DNA from: Pseudomonadota bacterium
GTDB lineage: Bacteria > Desulfobacterota > Desulfobulbia > Desulfobulbales > Desulfobulbaceae
Assembly (NCBI GenBank): GCA_009778235.1
Contig: WRKE01000214.1
Coordinates: forward strand, 1 to 6,888
Length of the DNA stretch: 6,888 bases
Reading direction: 5' to 3'
The notes beneath the pieces were generated by a model, which was not told the origin of the DNA, did not search any database, and saw only the letters and a program-made list of their open reading frames with translations. Below, in pieces: positions 4,076 to 6,888 of the stretch (the first letter of the stretch is position 1; each line of letters starts with the position of its first letter). Position numbers and translations under genes: made by a program.

Positions 4076-5440
4076 ATGGCCACCTCCCAACCGCCCACCA
4101 CCCCCCGCGCCGTCGCGGTCGAAATCCTCTGCCTGTGGGCCACGACCCACAACTCGGTGGATCTGCTCTTCCACGCGGCCAGCGAGCGTCTGGCCGACCT
4201 AGACCGGGGCCTGGTCAAGACCCTGGTCTATGGGGTGCTGCGGCAGAAGGAGTATCTCGACCATATCCTCCGCTCCTTTGCCCGGCACCCGCTCCGCAAG
4301 ATGAAGCCACGCACCCTGATGACCCTGCGGATCGGGATCTATCAGTTGCTCTTTTTAAGCCGCATGCCCGAATCCGCAGCGGTCAACGCCACGGTCAACA
4401 CCCTCAAGGAGGCGGGCCAGCCACCCTGGCTGATCGGCTTCGCCAATGGCATTCTCCGGGCCGTGGCCCGCAGTCGGGCGACCCTGCCCACCGCGGACCA
4501 ACTGGCTGCGGCCGAGCCGCCCCTGCTCAACCATCCCGCCTGGATGATTGAACGCTGGCAGACCCGTTTCGGACAGGAAACCGCCAGGGCCATCTGCCGA
4601 ATCAACAATGCCGAACCGCCGCTCACCCTGCGGGTCAACACCCGCCGTACCGGCCGCGCCCTGTTGCTGGAGGCCCTGGCCAAGACTGGCATTGCCGCCC
4701 GCAAAGGGATGTACAGCCCTGCTGGACTGGTCATTGACGCCTTTCCCGGCTCCATCGTCTCCCTGCCCGGCTACGAGGCCGGCCACTTCCAGGTGCAGGA
4801 CGAGGCGGCCCAACTGGCCTCCCTGCTGGCCGGCCCGCTGCCCGGCCGCTGCCGGGTACTCGACGGCTGCGCCGGCCTGGGCGGCAAGACCTCGCACCTG
4901 GCTGAAATGCTGCCGCCGGACGGAACCATGGTCGCGGTCGAGCCGGACCCGCGCCGCTTTCGCCTGCTCCGTGACAACCTCCGCCGCCTGGGCCACAGCC
5001 AGGCGGTGCAGCCGGTGCGGAGCGATCTGCACAGCTATGCCGCCAGCCGGCCCCAGCCCTTTGACCTCATCCTCATCGATGCCCCCTGCTCAGGCACCGG
5101 CGTCATCCGCCGCCAGCCGGACATCCGCTGGAACCGACGGCCCGAGGATCTGGCCACCTACCAAAAGACCCAAATCCACCTGCTGGAAATCAGTGCCACC
5201 CTGCTCAAACCCGACGGGGTCCTCATCTACGCCACCTGTTCGCTGGAGCCCGAGGAAAACCAGGAGGCGATCCGGCTGTTTATCGAGCGCTGCCCCCACT
5301 TTGTCCCGGAGGACGCCGCCCCCTTCCTCCCCGAAGCCGCCCGCCGGCTGGTCGACAAATCAGGGACCTTCAGTCCCAGCCCGACCGACGGCCTCGACGG
5401 CTTCTTCGCCATTCGCTTGATCAATGGCCGCAGCTTGTAG
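4076..5440 (+). CDS. rsmB: 16S rRNA (cytosine-967-C5) methyltransferase RsmB
   Basis: 454 aa from the ATG at 4076. An upstream in-frame TTG at 4010 would add 22 low-similarity residues, and family members normally start just before the PRAVAVEIL motif (here residues 10-18). Residues ~8-140 are the NusB-like RNA-binding domain (SVDLLFHAA, DRGLVKTLVYGVLR, ESAAVNATVNTLKEAG, FANGILRAVAR). Residues ~235-450 are the Rossmann SAM-dependent methyltransferase. Motif I is VLDGCAGLGGKT (261-272), where CAGLGGKT replaces the commoner CAAPGGKT. Motif IV is DAPCSGTGVIRRQPDIRW with Cys338. Motif VI is YATCSLEPEEN with Cys388. The two cysteines are the release and nucleophile residues of RNA m5C enzymes. QVQDEAAQLA precedes the SAM site as expected. 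The enzyme methylates C967 of 16S rRNA (E. coli numbering) in the cytoplasm. No strong Shine-Dalgarno is visible at either start. Strongly GC-rich codon use. Confidence 0.95.
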   Translation: MATSQPPTTPRAVAVEILCLWATTHNSVDLLFHAASERLADLDRGLVKTLVYGVLRQKEYLDHILRSFARHPLRKMKPRTLMTLRIGIYQLLFLSRMPESAAVNATVNTLKEAGQPPWLIGFANGILRAVARSRATLPTADQLAAAEPPLLNHPAWMIERWQTRFGQETARAICRINNAEPPLTLRVNTRRTGRALLLEALAKTGIAARKGMYSPAGLVIDAFPGSIVSLPGYEAGHFQVQDEAAQLASLLAGPLPGRCRVLDGCAGLGGKTSHLAEMLPPDGTMVAVEPDPRRFRLLRDNLRRLGHSQAVQPVRSDLHSYAASRPQPFDLILIDAPCSGTGVIRRQPDIRWNRRPEDLATYQKTQIHLLEISATLLKPDGVLIYATCSLEPEENQEAIRLFIERCPHFVPEDAAPFLPEAARRLVDKSGTFSPSPTDGLDGFFAIRLINGRSL

Positions 5441-5463
5441 TTTGCGCCGACAATGTTTATACT
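5435..5463 (+). promoter_or_regulatory. Candidate promoter at the end of rsmB
   Basis: TTGTAG (5435-5440, overlapping the rsmB stop) and TATACT (5458-5463) are separated by 17 nt. The -10 matches five of six consensus positions, the -35 three of six. It would drive the 195-aa protein and the peptidase gene behind it. Confidence 0.35.
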
Positions 5464-5508
5464 CGCAACCCACAGTGATCACCCCAACCCACCAAGGAGA
5501 ATCCGTTC

Positions 5509-6096
5509 ATGGCAGGAATCAAGTCAACCATGGATCTGGTCATGGAGCGCGCCGCCCGCATGGGCGTTGCCACCCCGGACGAAATGCGCCACGAGGAAAA
5601 CCTGAAAAAGGGCATGCAGTGCGCCGCCGAATTTCTGGGCGGCGCCACACCTTCCCTGCTGGCCTTGCTGGAAGAGCAAGAGCCGGCGCAACAGGCCTCC
5701 ATCCGCAAGGGCATGCTGGCCTCCCTGCTGCGCAACCTCTTTTTGCCCCGTGACGACGACGGCAACAGCCGGCTGGGACGGGCCGTCCAGGGTATTGTCG
5801 AACTCAACCGGGATTCCGCCGACATCGCCGCCCTGTGCCGGGAACTGCAAACCATCGCCTCCCAGTACGGCCAACACCGTACCCAGTTGTACGAACAGCT
5901 CAAGGAGCAGATGCGGATGCAGATCGAACAACTGCTCATGCGCAAGGGGATGAAGGCGGACGGGATGAAAATCGACCCCACCATGGAGCCCCAGTTCAAG
6001 GAGCAGTGGGCCCGGCTGGAAATGGACCTCGACCGCCAGTACGGACAGGCCCTGAAGCAGTTCAAGGACCAATTGCAAGAATGGACCGGAGCCTGA
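5509..6096 (+). CDS. Conserved-looking helical cytoplasmic protein, function unknown
   Basis: 195 aa. AAGGAG (5494-5499) lies 9 nt before the ATG, a strong ribosome site. There is no signal peptide or membrane segment. The N-terminus (MAGIKSTMDLVMERAARM) and the overall all-helical, Met/Gln/Leu-rich make-up recall uncharacterised proteins I associate with sulfate- and metal-reducing Deltaproteobacteria (possibly DUF6657), but I cannot confirm the family. Residues ~55-110 contain hydrophobic-patterned helices (IRKGMLASLLRNLFLP, then LGRAVQGIVELN). Residues ~110-150 (LCRELQTIASQYGQHRTQLY, then KEQMRMQIEQLLMRKGMK) could form a coiled coil. The C-terminal part (PQFKEQWARLEMDLDRQYG) is charged helix. 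It contains no recognisable catalytic motif. Its stop is 2 nt before the peptidase start, so the two are almost certainly translated from one message. A role linked to peptide turnover is only a context guess. Confidence 0.85.
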   Translation: MAGIKSTMDLVMERAARMGVATPDEMRHEENLKKGMQCAAEFLGGATPSLLALLEEQEPAQQASIRKGMLASLLRNLFLPRDDDGNSRLGRAVQGIVELNRDSADIAALCRELQTIASQYGQHRTQLYEQLKEQMRMQIEQLLMRKGMKADGMKIDPTMEPQFKEQWARLEMDLDRQYGQALKQFKDQLQEWTGA

Positions 6097-6098
6097 CC

Positions 6099-6888
6099 AT
6101 GGGCCAGGAGATCCATGCCGACCGTCTGGCCCGTCTCCAGGCCTATCTGCGCCGGAAAAAGATCGATGCCCTGCTGGTTTCGCAACCGCACAACCGCCGC
6201 TACCTGAGCGGCTACACCGCCCCGGACCATGGCATCCAGGAGACCAGTGGTTTTCTGCTCATCCCCCGCGATGGCCTGCCCTACCTGCTCACCGACTCCC
6301 GCTTCACCCTCCAGGCCGAGGCCGAGGCGCCGCTGTACCGGGTGGAGTTGTATACCAAGGGCCTGATCAACCTGATCGCGCGGCTGCAAAGAAAAATCGG
6401 CTTCCGCACCCTGGCCTTTGAAAGCGACTATTTCCTCCATTCGGCCTTTATCCACCTGGCCGGCCTCGGCGCAAGCAACAACCTGACCCTCCATCCGGTC
6501 AGCGGGCTGATCGAACAGATGCGGATGATCAAGGACGAGCACGAGCTTCGCCTGCTGCGGCAATCAACCGCCTTGAACGAAAAGGTCTTCCTATCGATCT
6601 ACCAGACCATCGAGCCGGGCATGACCGAGCGGGAGATTGCCCTGGCCATTGACCTGACCATGCGGGAAATGGGCGCCGAAGGGCCGGGGTTCGACACCAT
6701 CGTCGCCTTCGGCGCCAATGCCGCCCGTCCGCACGCTGTGCCCACCGACCGCGAGTTGCAGGCTGGCGACCTGGTGATGATCGACATGGGCCTGATCTTG
6801 AAAGGATACTGCTCCGACATGACCCGCACCTTCGTGTTCGGCAAGCCGGACCAGACCTATACCGACCGCCACCGGCTGGTGCGGCGGG
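6099..6888 (+). CDS. M24 metallopeptidase, Xaa-Pro aminopeptidase-like (5' part, cut by window edge)
   Basis: Starts 2 nt after the preceding stop, with CGGAG (6087-6091) as ribosome site. It is open for 263 codons to the window edge. Residues ~5-135 form the N-terminal creatinase/prolidase domain (LARLQAYLRRKKIDALLVSQ, NRRYLSGYTA, GFLLIPRDGLPYLLTDSRFT). The linker signature MRMIKDEHELRLLRQ (141-155) opens the pita-bread catalytic domain. Visible active-site elements are His212 in RPHAVPTDRELQ, the first metal ligand Asp229 in MIDMG, and the second, Asp240, in SDMTRTFVFG. GPGFDTIVAFGANAARPH is also classic for the family. The remaining ligands (one His and two Glu) lie beyond the edge. These cytoplasmic dimetal enzymes remove an N-terminal residue before proline or cleave Xaa-Pro dipeptides. 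Sequence alone does not separate PepP-like from PepQ-like here. No damage is seen. Confidence 0.93.
   Translation, partial: MGQEIHADRLARLQAYLRRKKIDALLVSQPHNRRYLSGYTAPDHGIQETSGFLLIPRDGLPYLLTDSRFTLQAEAEAPLYRVELYTKGLINLIARLQRKIGFRTLAFESDYFLHSAFIHLAGLGASNNLTLHPVSGLIEQMRMIKDEHELRLLRQSTALNEKVFLSIYQTIEPGMTEREIALAIDLTMREMGAEGPGFDTIVAFGANAARPHAVPTDRELQAGDLVMIDMGLILKGYCSDMTRTFVFGKPDQTYTDRHRLVRR

Noticed and set aside
5457..6563. Long (368-codon) open frame on the minus strand
   Set aside because: It is antisense to two well-supported genes (195-aa protein and M24 peptidase), has no recognisable domain, and is a by-product of GC-rich codon use.
1..6888. CRISPR array, rRNA, riboswitch or replication origin
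   Set aside because: No regularly spaced repeats with spacers, no rRNA-like sequence, and no recognisable aptamer or iteron cluster were seen. The only phased repeat is the four-unit array at 3149-3188, which has no spacers.

Overview
The window joins two kinds of DNA. The right half (about 3.26-6.89 kb) is GC-rich, tightly packed chromosomal housekeeping sequence. The left half (about 1-3.2 kb) is a decayed mobile element, either a prophage or an integrative island. A bacterium is certain. Gene content and GC-rich codon use suggest a Gram-negative, possibly of the Desulfobacterota (deltaproteobacterial) type, but this is an impression and not proven from the window.

Left to right. At 59-687 there is a broken, unrecognised coding remnant bracketed by two copies of a REP-like hairpin. 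The right-hand copy is a perfect 55-bp palindrome (26-bp arms, 3-nt loop). At 804-1112 there is an AT-rich gene for a small secreted protein. At about 1290-1443 (minus strand) lies a frameshifted scrap of the C-terminus of a phage terminase large subunit. At 1704-2325 there is a toxin-antitoxin pair of the HI1419/HI1420 type (RelE/HigB-like toxin first, HTH antitoxin second). The toxin is broken by a one-base frameshift, the antitoxin is intact, and an imperfect palindromic operator sits just before the toxin. At 2367-3133 (minus) lies a heavily damaged tyrosine integrase. Beside its start (3149-3188) are four 10-bp-phased CGGA repeats that look like recombinase arm sites. A terminator and a tRNA-Leu(CAA) gene follow (minus strand, 3265-3351). 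This is the usual arrangement of an element integrated at a tRNA gene.

The host side holds a DUF2059 exported protein (3486-3995), the 16S rRNA m5C methyltransferase rsmB (4076-5440), a 195-aa helical protein of unknown function (5509-6096), and the first 263 codons of an M24 (Xaa-Pro aminopeptidase-like) metallopeptidase that runs off the right edge. The last two are separated by 2 nt and are probably co-transcribed.

The left region looks like an element in late decay: integrase, terminase and toxin are all broken, while the antitoxin and the small secreted protein remain open. I found no clear novel multi-gene system. The most noteworthy items are the hairpin-flanked segment, the orphaned antitoxin, the phased repeats beside the integrase, and the small secreted cargo protein.
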